Of a DNA stretch of 64,000 nucleotides, positions 35,958 through 44,703 are shown in pieces. Location of the stretch: contig JAIBEY010000069.1 of the NCBI GenBank assembly GCA_019459525.1, positions 54,106 to 118,105 on the forward strand. Reading direction: 5' to 3'. The number at the start of each line of letters is the position of its first letter. Within the stretch, counting starts at the first letter, position 1. A program made the position numbers and the translations under genes. Source of the stretch: Prolixibacteraceae bacterium (lineage in GTDB: Bacteria; Bacteroidota; Bacteroidia; Bacteroidales; Prolixibacteraceae). The notes beneath the pieces are model-generated. The model was not told the DNA's origin and did not search any database. It saw only the letters and a list, made by a program, of their open reading frames with translations.

Positions 35958-37388
35958 TTACAAACTTGTTTTAGGGTTTGCAGCATGTTGCTCAAAATAG
36001 TATTCGGCCGGTAGTGAGAAATGAAATGAGGACCCGTTTCCAAAAACTGATTCAACCCAGATTTTGCCGCCATTCAATTCAATAAATTCTTTGCATATCT
36101 GTAGTCCTAATCCTGTTCCCTTTTCGTTTTCGGTTCCTAAAGAGGTAATTGGATTGTCTTTTTTGAATAAGCCCTGGGTTTGGTCGGGTGTCATACCTAT
36201 CCCGGTATCACGTACAGTCACTTCAACCATGGAGCCATTCTTTTTTGCATCCACATAAATTTTACCACGAGCAGGAGTAAATTTGATGCCATTGGTCAGT
36301 AGATTTTTCAGAATCGACCGCAGCATGGACTGGTCCGAAAAAGTGGAGATATTTTCTGGTATGTTGTTGACGATTTCAATGTTCTTTGGTGTGCTGATAT
36401 TCTTTATTTGCGTTATGGTATTGGCAGTAAATTGATTTAGATTAATTAATTCGGGTTTGGGATTTAGCTTCTTTTGTTGCGTCCGGGCCCAGTCAAGCAA
36501 ATTGTTCAGTAGTTCAAATGAGAGTTCGGTGTCTCTGTTCAACACTTTCAAGGTATTCCTGATTTCGGTTTGGCTCATCACTTCAAAATCCTCGTTCAGG
36601 AACTGAGTAACCCCAATAATTGCACTTAAAGGACTCCTGAAATCGTGTGCAATAACCGAAAATAGCTTGTCTTTTGTTGCATTACTTTCTTTCAGTTCCT
36701 CGGAGTAGTATATCAGTTTATTGTAATTATCCAGCAGTTCTTCCTGTTGCTTTTTTATAAGGCGTTGTTGTTTAAATCGCAATAAATATCCTCGCCAGAA
36801 AATAAAAGACATACACATGCCTAGTGCAGAAATAGTTATGCCGTTCACTCGGTTCGAAATCAGAATGTCGGGATTTGTTTGTGTAATACTCATCAAAAAA
36901 TAAAAAAGGATAAAACTCCCGAGGTAAAAAACAAGCGAAACAAATGGTCGGATAATTAGTGCAGTTGCTCCAACAATTGAGGTTATGATGAACGGATTTA
37001 TGGCAGTTGTTACCAATTGGTCGATAGATGCAATTGCGGCTCCCCCGATAAGCAACAGTATCAGCAATAATTGAACATAGAAAATGGCAATTCTAATGTT
37101 CTTTTTGTTCCTGATGGAGTTCCAGTACATTAGGAATCCAATCACCAATATGCTAAGGATAATAAACAGATGAGACCAGATAATGCCTAATCTCCAGGTG
37201 TATTCAATTCCCAGGCTATTTTTTAAACTTAAACCAAAGAAAATGATATGCAGCAAACTCACCGGAATGATGAAAAGGGAAAGATAAAATACCCGATGGG
37301 TATTTTCGTCCTTGATTTCATTTCGGAGAATTTCTTTATCCTCTTCCGTAATCGTCAGAAAATTAATAACCTGATTGAAGATTTTCAC
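35958..37388 (-). CDS. Membrane sensor histidine kinase, six TM helices
   Basis: 476 residues, starting at a GTG (37388); no better in-frame ATG lies upstream. Six membrane helices lie between about 33 and 200, with short loops and no extracytoplasmic sensor domain. A coiled coil (KKQQEELLDNYNKL) leads into HisKA with H248 in FSVIAHDFRSPLSAIIG and a HATPase with VRDTGIGMTP and GTGLGLQICKEF. It ends with a short tail and has no receiver. It lies about 150 bases after the NtrC-type regulator on the same strand and could be its kinase, although the two are not tightly coupled. Confidence 0.87.
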   Translation of the reverse strand: MKIFNQVINFLTITEEDKEILRNEIKDENTHRVFYLSLFIIPVSLLHIIFFGLSLKNSLGIEYTWRLGIIWSHLFIILSILVIGFLMYWNSIRNKKNIRIAIFYVQLLLILLLIGGAAIASIDQLVTTAINPFIITSIVGATALIIRPFVSLVFYLGSFILFYFLMSITQTNPDILISNRVNGITISALGMCMSFIFWRGYLLRFKQQRLIKKQQEELLDNYNKLIYYSEELKESNATKDKLFSVIAHDFRSPLSAIIGVTQFLNEDFEVMSQTEIRNTLKVLNRDTELSFELLNNLLDWARTQQKKLNPKPELINLNQFTANTITQIKNISTPKNIEIVNNIPENISTFSDQSMLRSILKNLLTNGIKFTPARGKIYVDAKKNGSMVEVTVRDTGIGMTPDQTQGLFKKDNPITSLGTENEKGTGLGLQICKEFIELNGGKIWVESVFGNGSSFHFSLPAEYYFEQHAANPKTSL

Positions 37389-37540
37389 ACGTATATAATT
37401 TGTTTTCTAATGCCTCATAGCCAGTCCCGATATATACCGGGAGAACTCCAAAATATTCGCTTCACGGATTTCCATTTCGTTCCAATTCGTCTTCCTGCGC
37501 GGGAAAGGTTTTCTCATGGTCGTTTCATTACGTTGTATTT

Positions 37541-38704
37541 TTAGCGTTGAGGAAGTGCATAGTTTAAAACGTCATCTCTGGTTATTGTTTTATCGCACAG
37601 AATGATTAACCGTTCAATTACATTCCTGAATTCACGGATGTTACCTGTCCATCGGATTTTTTGAAGTTCGGCGGTGGCATCATCTTCGATGGTTTTGTGT
37701 GGAATACCATATTCGGTACAAATCAGGTCGATGAAATAATTGCACAGAACCGGAATATCTTCAATCCGGTCGTTTAAATCCGGTACGTGGATCAGGATGA
37801 CACTGAGTCGATGGTACAAATCTTCCCTGAAATTATTTACTTCAATTTCGTGAGTCAAATTTTTATTGGTTGCAGCAACCACACGTACATCCACTTTGAT
37901 TTGCGAGTCGCCACCAACCCGGGTAATTACACTTTCCTGAAGGGCGCGCAGAACTTTGGCCTGAGCAGATAAACTCATGTCGCCAATTTCATCCAGAAAA
38001 ATAGTACCTCCGGTTGCCTGTTCAAACTTTCCTTTACGTTGTTTAACTGCCGATGTAAATGCACCTTTTTCGTGTCCAAATAGTTCGCTTTCAATTAATT
38101 CTGATGGTATGGCGGCGCAATTTACTTCAATAAATGGCCCTTCTGCCCGATTGCTTTTTTCGTGCAGACGGCGTGCCACCAACTCTTTTCCGGTACCGTT
38201 CGATCCGGTAATTAAAACACGCGCATCGGTTGCCGCAACCCGGTCAACCATATCTTTTACTTTTTGGATGGGGCCTGAGTTCCCGACTATATCAAAGCGT
38301 TTGTTTGCTTTTTTTCGCAGCACCTTTGTTTCCGTAATCAGTGTCGATTTGTCCATTGCGTTGCGCAACGTGATCAGCAAACGGTTTAAATCGAGTGGTT
38401 TTTCAATAAAGTCGAAAGCTCCTTTTTTGATCGACTCAACAGCAGTGTCAATGTTCCCGTGGCCCGAAATCATCACCACCGGAGTATCTGGTTTTAATTC
38501 TTCAACCTTTTGCAGAACCTCAATACCGTCCATTCCGGGCATTTTGATGTCACACAAAATCACATCAAAATCTTTAGTTTGAAGTAGTTCTAAGGCTTTA
38601 AATCCATCTTCAGCCAACTCAACCTGGTATTTTTCGAATTCCAGAATATCTTTTAAGGTATTGCGGATACTGCGTTCGTCATCTATGACTAATATTCTTG
38701 ACAT
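37541..38704 (-). CDS. NtrC-family sigma-54 response regulator lacking the C-terminal HTH
   Basis: 387 residues: receiver (about 2-118, phosphoacceptor D52 in ILCDIKMPGMDG, conserved K102) and AAA+ domain (about 138-375) with Walker A GSNGTGKE (167-174), Walker B GTIFLDEI (233-240), arginine-finger segment FREDLYHRL (292-300) and sensor II GNIREFRN (355-362). The sigma-54-contacting loop reads GAFTSA (214-219) instead of the canonical GAFTGA. The chain stops at NYALPQR, so the Fis-type helix-turn-helix of about 50-80 residues found in NtrC proteins is missing. The gene is followed by a membrane histidine kinase and preceded by ppx/gppA, with no overlap. Confidence 0.9.
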   Translation of the reverse strand: MSRILVIDDERSIRNTLKDILEFEKYQVELAEDGFKALELLQTKDFDVILCDIKMPGMDGIEVLQKVEELKPDTPVVMISGHGNIDTAVESIKKGAFDFIEKPLDLNRLLITLRNAMDKSTLITETKVLRKKANKRFDIVGNSGPIQKVKDMVDRVAATDARVLITGSNGTGKELVARRLHEKSNRAEGPFIEVNCAAIPSELIESELFGHEKGAFTSAVKQRKGKFEQATGGTIFLDEIGDMSLSAQAKVLRALQESVITRVGGDSQIKVDVRVVAATNKNLTHEIEVNNFREDLYHRLSVILIHVPDLNDRIEDIPVLCNYFIDLICTEYGIPHKTIEDDATAELQKIRWTGNIREFRNVIERLIILCDKTITRDDVLNYALPQR

Positions 38705-38738
38705 GCTTGTTGTTTTTACTGGTAATTATTGCCCGAAT

Positions 38739-39659
38739 TTAGCTGAAAATTCTTTCGTATAAAACTCCTTCCCTCAGGGCGTAATCGGTTTGGTAAATTT
38801 TCTGAATATTAAACTTGTCAACAACCAGCTTAATAAATAAAACTGAAGGAACGATCATTTCAATGCGAATGGATTCCAATCCTTTCATTTCTTTTCTTTC
38901 AGCATTAGTCGATTTAATCAGCCTCTCATAAATCGGATTAAAATCGTCGATTTTAATTTCTTGTTTAATTCTTGCTTTTGTTCCGGGTTCGGTCTGATCT
39001 ATTAAATCGACCAGTGTATCGAAGGCTCCCGAACAACCTATAAGCACAGGAATCCGGATGTTTTGCATTTCCTTCCAGAGTTGTTCAAGTCCATGCTCAA
39101 AGTACCTATTTATTTTTTTTATTTCTGATGGGGTAATGGGGTCGGAGGGAGGTAGTAGCTCAATAATTCTGGCCATTCCCAGCGGGAAACTTTGTTTCCA
39201 GATAGGTTCATTTGCCTCCGATAGAATAAACTCATTGCTGCCACCCCCAATATCCAGAATGAGCGAATGGTTGTCAATTTCACCAAAAGCCAGTTTTACG
39301 CCATTAAAAATAAGATCGGCCTCTTTTTCTCCTGAAATAATAAGAAGATCAAGCCCGGTTTTTGATTTGATTTCCTGTTGAAACCAGCCTTTGTTGGTTG
39401 CTTCGCGGATAGCGGAAGTGGCAATGACAACAACTTCCGAAGTATTGAATAGGTTTATCCGGTTCTGGTGTTTTTGAATCGCAGATATCGCACGTTCCAG
39501 TCCGTCTTCAGTCAGCAGATTTTTGTCGATTCCGCCTTTTCCCAGTTTGACAACTTCTTTGCCCTGATACAGAATCTGATAGTTTTTATCCTGATATTCA
39601 GCGATCAGCAGGTTGCAGGTGTTTGTTCCAAGGTCGATAATGGCGATGCGGGTATTCAT
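38739..39659 (-). CDS. Ppx/GppA family phosphatase (exopolyphosphatase)
   Basis: 306 residues, one actin-like ATPase-fold Ppx/GppA domain: AIIDLGTNTCNLLIAEY (about 5-21, phosphate loop 1), VVIATSAIREATNKGW (about 82-97) and LILDIGGGSNEFI (about 132-144, phosphate loop 2). Enterobacterial Ppx has about 510 residues with a C-terminal HD-like part; short one-domain forms like this are usual in Bacteroidota. It would release phosphate from polyphosphate or hydrolyse pppGpp. It starts 34 bases upstream of nothing on its own strand except the regulator gene at 38704, with which it may be co-transcribed. Confidence 0.88.
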   Translation of the reverse strand: MNTRIAIIDLGTNTCNLLIAEYQDKNYQILYQGKEVVKLGKGGIDKNLLTEDGLERAISAIQKHQNRINLFNTSEVVVIATSAIREATNKGWFQQEIKSKTGLDLLIISGEKEADLIFNGVKLAFGEIDNHSLILDIGGGSNEFILSEANEPIWKQSFPLGMARIIELLPPSDPITPSEIKKINRYFEHGLEQLWKEMQNIRIPVLIGCSGAFDTLVDLIDQTEPGTKARIKQEIKIDDFNPIYERLIKSTNAERKEMKGLESIRIEMIVPSVLFIKLVVDKFNIQKIYQTDYALREGVLYERIFS

Positions 39660-39732
39660 ATGATTTGCGTGTTGCTAAAAACCAAACGAAGGTACTATTT
39701 ACTGTCGAGAATTGGGGAAAATGGATCAAAAC

Positions 39733-39760
39733 AAAAAAGACCGGAAAAACCGGCCTTTTG
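39733..39760 (-). terminator. Rho-independent terminator of cysK
   Basis: Read on the minus strand, AAAGGCCGG, a five-base T loop and CCGGTCTTTTTT form a 9-bp stem with one G-U pair and a T run. It begins about 22 bases after the cysK stop codon at 39783. Confidence 0.75.
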
Positions 39761-39782
39761 ATTAAAATTAGTATGGGATAAA

Positions 39783-40694
39783 TTAAAATAATCCTTCGAT
39801 GGATAAATATCTTTCGCCAGTATCGTAGGCAAAGGTGAGTATTTTAGAACCTGCAGGCAATTCAGTAATCTTCTTGGCAACGGCTGCCAGCGAAGCTCCT
39901 GAGGAAATGCCAACGAATAAGCCTTCTTCTTTGGCTGCACGGCGGGCATAGTCAAAAGCTGCATCTTTCGAAATCTGAATAGTTCCGTCAATTGATTGTG
40001 TATGTAAGTTAACCGGGATAAAGCCGGCACCAATTCCCTGGATGGGGTGAGGGCCAGGAGCTCCACCACTGATTACCGGCGATAATTCCGGTTCAACGGC
40101 AAAGGTTTTTAGGTTCGGGAATTTTTGTTTCAGTACTTCACTTACTCCTGTAATATGCCCGCCAGTTCCTACTCCGGTAATCAGGTAATCAAATCCTTCA
40201 GGAAAATCAGCAAGAATTTCTTTTGCCGTATTTAATTTATGCGCTTCAATATTTGACCCATTATCAAATTGAGAGGGAATCCAGGCATCGGGTGTTTCGG
40301 TTGCCAGTTCATTGGCTTTGGCAATGGCGCCTTTCATTCCCAGTTCGCGTGGTGTTAATACCAATTCGGCTCCATAGGCTGTCAGGATTCTGCGGCGTTC
40401 AATACTCATCGATTCAGGCATTACCAAAATCAGTTTGTATTTTTTTACAGCGGCTACCAATGCCAGGCCGATACCAGTATTTCCTGAAGTTGGTTCTATC
40501 AGCACACTGGTGGGTTTAAGGATTCCTTTGGCTTCAGCATCTTCAACCATCGATAAAGCGATACGGTCTTTGATACTTCCGCCCGGGTTAGTTTTTTCGA
40601 GTTTGACATACACTTCGTATCCGGCCGGATACAGGTTGTTGATTCTTACCAAAGGACTGTTTCCGATGGTTTCCAAAACGTTGTTTACTTTCAT
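39783..40694 (-). CDS. cysK: Cysteine synthase A (O-acetylserine sulfhydrylase)
   Basis: 303 residues from the ATG at 40694. An open frame continues upstream to 40778, but that stretch is the terminator hairpin of the leader, so the internal ATG ([18 protein letters not shown]) is the true start and gives the usual family N terminus. The PLP lysine is K42 in [12 protein letters not shown]; the substrate loop [12 protein letters not shown], the phosphate-binding [10 protein letters not shown] and C-terminal SSGASLAA are all present. It makes L-cysteine from O-acetylserine and sulfide. It is a single-gene unit with its own terminator, preceded by a leader peptide with three successive cysteine codons and an attenuator. 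Confidence 0.95.
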   Translation of the reverse strand: MKVNNVLETIGNSPLVRINNLYPAGYEVYVKLEKTNPGGSIKDRIALSMVEDAEAKGILKPTSVLIEPTSGNTGIGLALVAAVKKYKLILVMPESMSIERRRILTAYGAELVLTPRELGMKGAIAKANELATETPDAWIPSQFDNGSNIEAHKLNTAKEILADFPEGFDYLITGVGTGGHITGVSEVLKQKFPNLKTFAVEPELSPVISGGAPGPHPIQGIGAGFIPVNLHTQSIDGTIQISKDAAFDYARRAAKEEGLFVGISSGASLAAVAKKITELPAGSKILTFAYDTGERYLSIEGLF

Positions 40695-40716
40695 ATTGTC
40701 ATTTTTAGGGTTATAA

Positions 40717-40748
40717 ACAAAAAAAGCCTCCCGGTGTTCGGAAGGCTT
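40717..40748 (-). terminator. Attenuator terminator in the cysK leader
   Basis: On the minus strand AAGCCTTCC (40748-40740), a seven-base loop, and GGGAGGCTT (40732-40724) make a 9-bp stem with one wobble pair, followed by seven T. It lies between the leader peptide stop (40775) and the cysK start (40694), so it would stop transcription before the gene. The upstream stretch GAAGG-TAT-GCTTTC (40801-40788), inside the leader reading frame, can pair with GAAGCCTTC of the 5' arm and act as antiterminator. Confidence 0.75.
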
Positions 40749-40774
40749 CGACATATAATCTCTTTTTTTGAGTT

Positions 40775-40855
40775 TCAACGGTTCATTGAAAGCATACCTT
40801 CTCCTGTCTGTTTATAACAGCAGCACATATACATGTATGAGAAATTTGCTTTCAT
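40775..40855 (-). CDS. Cysteine-codon leader peptide of cysK
   Basis: A 26-codon frame starting with ATG at 40855 (further in-frame ATGs at 40834 and 40828) contains [10 protein letters not shown] at residues 7-16: three consecutive Cys codons TGC TGC TGT at 40825-40817, followed by TGA at 40777-40775. It precedes a terminator hairpin and the cysteine synthase gene. A ribosome stalled on the Cys codons would leave the antiterminator segment (40801-40788) partly free, while one reaching the stop would cover it. This is the layout of translation-mediated transcription attenuation by cysteine supply. The mechanism is inferred; the codons and hairpins are seen. A possible promoter box, TATACTTG at 40890-40883, has one mismatch to consensus. 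Confidence 0.7.
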   Translation of the reverse strand: MKANFSYMYMCCCYKQTGEGMLSMNR

Positions 40856-40929
40856 TTTTTTATTAGTTGATATTTCTGTTTGCAAGTATAAGAAAAAAAT
40901 TAAACAAAATACATTCTTGTCTTTTATTT

Positions 40930-42276
40930 TTAATTTTTATAAAATAGCCACTTAACAATTTCTTTAAGATTGACCTTTTTCCCGTACATCAAAATTCCGG
41001 TCCGGTAGATTTTACCAGCCACCCAAATGGTGCCAAAAATGGTCGCAATAAGTAAAACCATGGATAGAATAATTTCCCAAACCGGAACACCAAATGGGAT
41101 ACGAACCATCATGGTAACAGGAGAGGTTAACGGAATCATTGAAGCCCAAAAAGCCAGCGGTCCCTCCGGATTTTTGGCAACGGCAAATAATATAATGATC
41201 GAAAAAATTAAAGGCATGGTTACCGGAAGCATCATTTGTTGCGCATCTTCATCGCTATCTACAGCCGAACCGATTGCTCCCATTAATGAGGCGTACAGAA
41301 TAAACCCGCCAATAAAATAAAAGAACAAGGCGAAAATAATAAGCGGAATATTCAGGTTGCCGATCATCCCGATGATTTCGATTACTTTATTCTGGGCTTC
41401 CGGAGTGTTTGCCGCCATTTGCCCCATGGCCGGATTAGCCATGATGTTTTGTGCCTGCGTAGCGGCCTCGGTTGCTTCCTGACCTACAAATGCAGTTAAT
41501 CCGGTAACTATGGCTATGCCGAGAACAATCCAGATGGCAATTTGGGTAAGCCCAACCAATCCGATGCCAACGATCTTCCCAAACAATAGTTGAAATGGCT
41601 TAACCGATGAAATAATTACCTCTACAATACGGCTTGATTTTTCTTCCATAACACCACGCATAACCATGGTTCCGTATATGAATACAAACATGTAAATGAG
41701 GAATCCGGCGGCATAGCCAATGGCCATTGCAATTTCGGTCGAGCTTTTTACGGCTTCCCCTTTATCTCCCAATTTTATGGTTTCAACGGTAATGTCTGTT
41801 TTGGTTGCCGAAAGTCTTTTTTCCAGGTCGGGGACACCGGTTTCGTCGATTACCTGCTTGCGTTTCTCTCCTTCAATGATGTTTTCGATACGGCGGGTCA
41901 CCAGATTTTTAATGTCAAAAGTGACTTGTTTGTCCGAAATCATTTCGGCTTTGTTGGTGGTTAGGATGTTGGCCGGAATATGAAGTAGCGCGTAATACTT
42001 ATCGGAACTGAAGTTTTTACTTAGCCCCTGAAATTCCTGTTCAGGAATATAATGAAATTTGGTAAACTCGTTGCTTTCCAGGCGGTTCAGTATTAATCCG
42101 GTGGGGTCGAAGACGGCTATGGTGCGTTCTTCTTTGTCGTCCATCATGGCCAGGTAGGTGGGCAGGATGGTTAAGGCTGCCATCATGATTGGCACCAGCA
42201 AAGTCATGATAATGAATGACTTTTTCTTAACTCGGGTAAGATATTCGCGTTTGAGTATTAGAAACGATTTATTCAT
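40930..42276 (-). CDS. ABC-2 type transporter permease (NatB-like)
   Basis: 448 residues. One helix near the N terminus (SFIIMTLLVPIMMAALTILP, about 20-39) is followed by a large extracytoplasmic region (about 45-185) and then five to six helices (about 190-435), the layout of ABC-2 permeases of the NatB/YhaP type. The first cytosolic residues FLILKREYLTRVKKK are typical of the family. It starts 3 bases after the ATPase gene ends, so the two form an exporter. NatAB in Bacillus extrudes Na+, but in Bacteroidota the substrate is not established. No accessory lipoprotein or regulator lies beside it. Confidence 0.87.
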   Translation of the reverse strand: MNKSFLILKREYLTRVKKKSFIIMTLLVPIMMAALTILPTYLAMMDDKEERTIAVFDPTGLILNRLESNEFTKFHYIPEQEFQGLSKNFSSDKYYALLHIPANILTTNKAEMISDKQVTFDIKNLVTRRIENIIEGEKRKQVIDETGVPDLEKRLSATKTDITVETIKLGDKGEAVKSSTEIAMAIGYAAGFLIYMFVFIYGTMVMRGVMEEKSSRIVEVIISSVKPFQLLFGKIVGIGLVGLTQIAIWIVLGIAIVTGLTAFVGQEATEAATQAQNIMANPAMGQMAANTPEAQNKVIEIIGMIGNLNIPLIIFALFFYFIGGFILYASLMGAIGSAVDSDEDAQQMMLPVTMPLIFSIIILFAVAKNPEGPLAFWASMIPLTSPVTMMVRIPFGVPVWEIILSMVLLIATIFGTIWVAGKIYRTGILMYGKKVNLKEIVKWLFYKN

Positions 42277-42279
42277 GGC

Positions 42280-43212
42280 TTATTTCTTGATTTCGCGGTT
42301 ATTTTGTTCTACTACATGGATAAAAACATCGTTCATGCTGGGGATTAATTCCTTGAATGATACGATTTCGAATTGATTCATGAGTATTCTCAATAACTCA
42401 TTATTCGATTGCCCATTCAAAAACTGAACCTTCATTTGCTTTAGCAGGGAGCTTCCATCATGTTCAAGTATGTTGAAATTTGAGCCAAGATGGTATTGCA
42501 GGTTTGGTACTTCGCCCCGGTAAACGATCTCGAAAGTATTTGTCTTAAATTTCTCGCGCACCTGATCAATCTGTCCGTCAAGAACTTTTTTCGATTGGTT
42601 GATCAAGGCGATGTGGTCGCAAATTTCCTCAACAGAAGACATGTTGTGAGTCGAAAAAATAATCGTTGTTCCCTTTTTCTTCAGCTCAAGAATCTCATTT
42701 TTAAGCAGGTTGGTATTGATCGGGTCGAATCCACTAAAAGGTTCATCAAAAATCAGCAATTTTGGCTGGTGAATTACAGTCGTAATAAATTGTACTTTTT
42801 GCGCCATCCCTTTCGAAAGTTCTTCTACTTTTTTGCCCCACCAGGCCTGAATTTCAAACTTCTCGAACCAGTATTTCAGGCTTTTCAGGGCATCGTTCTT
42901 CGTCATCCCTTTGAGTTGGGCCAAATAAAGAGCCTGTTCGCCAACCTTCATTTTTTTATATAATCCGCGTTCTTCGGGTAGGTAGCCAATCTGATAAATA
43001 TCGTTAGCTTTTACCGGCCGGCCTTCGAAAAATAATTCGCCACTGTCGGGGGCGGTAATTTGATTGATTATTCGGATTAAAGTGGTTTTTCCTGCTCCGT
43101 TTGGACCAAGTAACCCAAATATCGAAGCTTCTTTTACTGATATGCTGACCGAGCTTAAAGCCACATGTCCGGCATATTCTTTAACAATGTCGTTTGCCTG
43201 AAATATATCCAT
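42280..43212 (-). CDS. ABC transporter ATP-binding protein (NatA-like)
   Basis: 310 residues. Walker A GLLGPNGAGKTTLI (about 33-46), Q-loop region YLPEERGLYKKMK, a signature motif written LSKGMAQKVQF (SKGM replacing the canonical SGGQ), Walker B LLIFDEPFSGFDP and the switch His in FSTHNMSSVEEICDH. The PEERGLYKKM phrase and the C-terminal 80 residues after the ATPase core are typical of the NatA/YhaQ branch. It drives the permease that follows after 3 bases. It lies downstream of rsmD with a gap of 91 bases. Confidence 0.9.
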   Translation of the reverse strand: MDIFQANDIVKEYAGHVALSSVSISVKEASIFGLLGPNGAGKTTLIRIINQITAPDSGELFFEGRPVKANDIYQIGYLPEERGLYKKMKVGEQALYLAQLKGMTKNDALKSLKYWFEKFEIQAWWGKKVEELSKGMAQKVQFITTVIHQPKLLIFDEPFSGFDPINTNLLKNEILELKKKGTTIIFSTHNMSSVEEICDHIALINQSKKVLDGQIDQVREKFKTNTFEIVYRGEVPNLQYHLGSNFNILEHDGSSLLKQMKVQFLNGQSNNELLRILMNQFEIVSFKELIPSMNDVFIHVVEQNNREIKK

Positions 43213-43303
43213 GATTAAATAGTTGAAAACTGATGAATACGTGTCCGTTCATTCACAATTATTACAGGCTGCTTAAATCTTTTCAGAAAAAAATGGAAGC
43301 GTG

Positions 43304-43858
43304 TTAATCCTGGTTTGGGTCAATACGGCTTTCGAAAATGCTGAAGTGAACGCTGCCATACCGGCGTAATTCTTTAAAACTGGGGTGGTTGGAATAGTCA
43401 AATTGTCCGGAGTGCTCAAGAATAAAAAAACCGCCAGGTTTTAGCAAGTTATTGTTGAAGATTAGATTGGCTACCTCAGGAAATTTGGGATGATCGTATG
43501 GCGGATCGGCAAAAATAAGGTCAAACTGCTCGTTGATTCGTTTGGTAAAAACAAAAGCATTCGACTTTACCAACCTGATATTTTTTTCACCCAGAGTTTC
43601 AATCACTTCTTTGATGAACTGAACGTGAGCCGGATTAATTTCAACGGCAGTAACATCAGGACAACCTCGTGATGCCAGTTCGTAGCTGATACTTCCGGTT
43701 CCCGAAAATAAATCGAGTGCTTTAATATTCTCAAAATCGACTAAATTTTGCAAAACATTAAAAAGACTTTCTTTGGCCATATCGGTTGTTGGCCTTGCTT
43801 TAAACGTTTTTCCGGGATTAAAGACCCGCCCTCGGTGTATTCCGCCAACTATACGCAT
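43304..43858 (-). CDS. rsmD: 16S rRNA (guanine(966)-N(2))-methyltransferase
   Basis: 184 residues. Family marks: MRIVGGIHRGR start, PTTDMAKESLFNVL (about 27-40), SAM motif I ALDLFSGTGSISYELASRG (about 48-66), and the catalytic DPPY in LIFADPPYDHPKF (about 113-125). RsmD methylates N2 of G966 in 16S rRNA during small-subunit assembly. Its start overlaps the end of the DUF3822 gene by 10 bases; this pairing is frequent in Bacteroidota. Confidence 0.94.
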   Translation of the reverse strand: MRIVGGIHRGRVFNPGKTFKARPTTDMAKESLFNVLQNLVDFENIKALDLFSGTGSISYELASRGCPDVTAVEINPAHVQFIKEVIETLGEKNIRLVKSNAFVFTKRINEQFDLIFADPPYDHPKFPEVANLIFNNNLLKPGGFFILEHSGQFDYSNHPSFKELRRYGSVHFSIFESRIDPNQD

Positions 43859-44694
43859 GAATGACTATTTAACAAGCTAACAAACTGATGTTTCTGAACT
43901 TTATCGAAGATATTCCCATAGTTGAATCCTACCAGAGGTTTCAGGAATTGAATGTTGCTAATGTATTTTCGTAATTGCCTGATATAAGCAGAATCATCAG
44001 CAACAAAACCTCCGATTATAATTTCATCACGCTCGGCAGAAAAGTGCAGGTTGTAACAAATGTTTAGAGTATAAAAAAGGAAATCGGATTCGTTTTTAAA
44101 ATAAAAGCTATTGTACAATAGCATCTGAGGTCCTTTAAGGGCAATCATCCTGATGTATTTTTTTTCGAAATTGATCAGGAGCGTATGTTTTTTTTCGTCG
44201 CGTTGGTTTAATACGGAAGTTAACAGGGGAATTGATTTATGCCTGAACTGGAACTCAGTAAATTTCCGGTTTAACAAGGCCATCATATCTTTCGGATAAC
44301 AATAAATTAACTGATAGTTGAATCCGGGAAGATCGTTGGTTAAAACGTCTTCATTCCGGCTAATCTCATTGGTTATTGTTGCAACCTTTGCAGCATAGTC
44401 AGGTTCCGAATATGCTTTCGGAATAAGGGTTGACTTGTGTGTTGAATATGAAACGGAGATTGATTTATAGGTGGCATTCAGTATCTCTTCCTCGTCAAAA
44501 ATGGCTTCTATTTTCTTTGGAAGGAATTGAGGCCTGCCAATCATTAACGGGAGGTGCCGAAATACAATAAATTTATTGCGGTGAACATCCAGAATACAAA
44601 AAGAAAATCCATCCAGGCCAACCTGGATGGATAGATGATATTCTGTAGTATGTTTTAAATCAAATGAGTCTTCAACAATATTTATATCATGCAT
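43849..44694 (-). CDS. DUF3822 family protein
   Basis: 281 residues, soluble. It resembles the DUF3822 proteins that sit directly before rsmD throughout Bacteroidota: an N-terminal HLSIQVGLDGFSFCILD-like strand (about 20-37), a central VFRHLPLM, and the C-terminal IIIGGFVADDSAYIRQLRKYI (about 227-247). The repeated actin/RNase H-like pattern recalls the pilus-assembly ATPase fold, but no nucleotide-binding motif is certain. Overlaps rsmD by 10 bases and follows the 210-residue membrane protein by 9 bases. Function is unknown. Confidence 0.82.
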   Translation of the reverse strand: MHDINIVEDSFDLKHTTEYHLSIQVGLDGFSFCILDVHRNKFIVFRHLPLMIGRPQFLPKKIEAIFDEEEILNATYKSISVSYSTHKSTLIPKAYSEPDYAAKVATITNEISRNEDVLTNDLPGFNYQLIYCYPKDMMALLNRKFTEFQFRHKSIPLLTSVLNQRDEKKHTLLINFEKKYIRMIALKGPQMLLYNSFYFKNESDFLFYTLNICYNLHFSAERDEIIIGGFVADDSAYIRQLRKYISNIQFLKPLVGFNYGNIFDKVQKHQFVSLLNSHSCV

Positions 44695-44703
44695 ATGGAA
44701 AAT

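Noticed and set aside
40695..40778. N-terminal extension of cysteine synthase by 28 residues
   Set aside because: The stretch is the leader terminator hairpin with its T run; homologous enzymes begin at the internal Met of [11 protein letters not shown].
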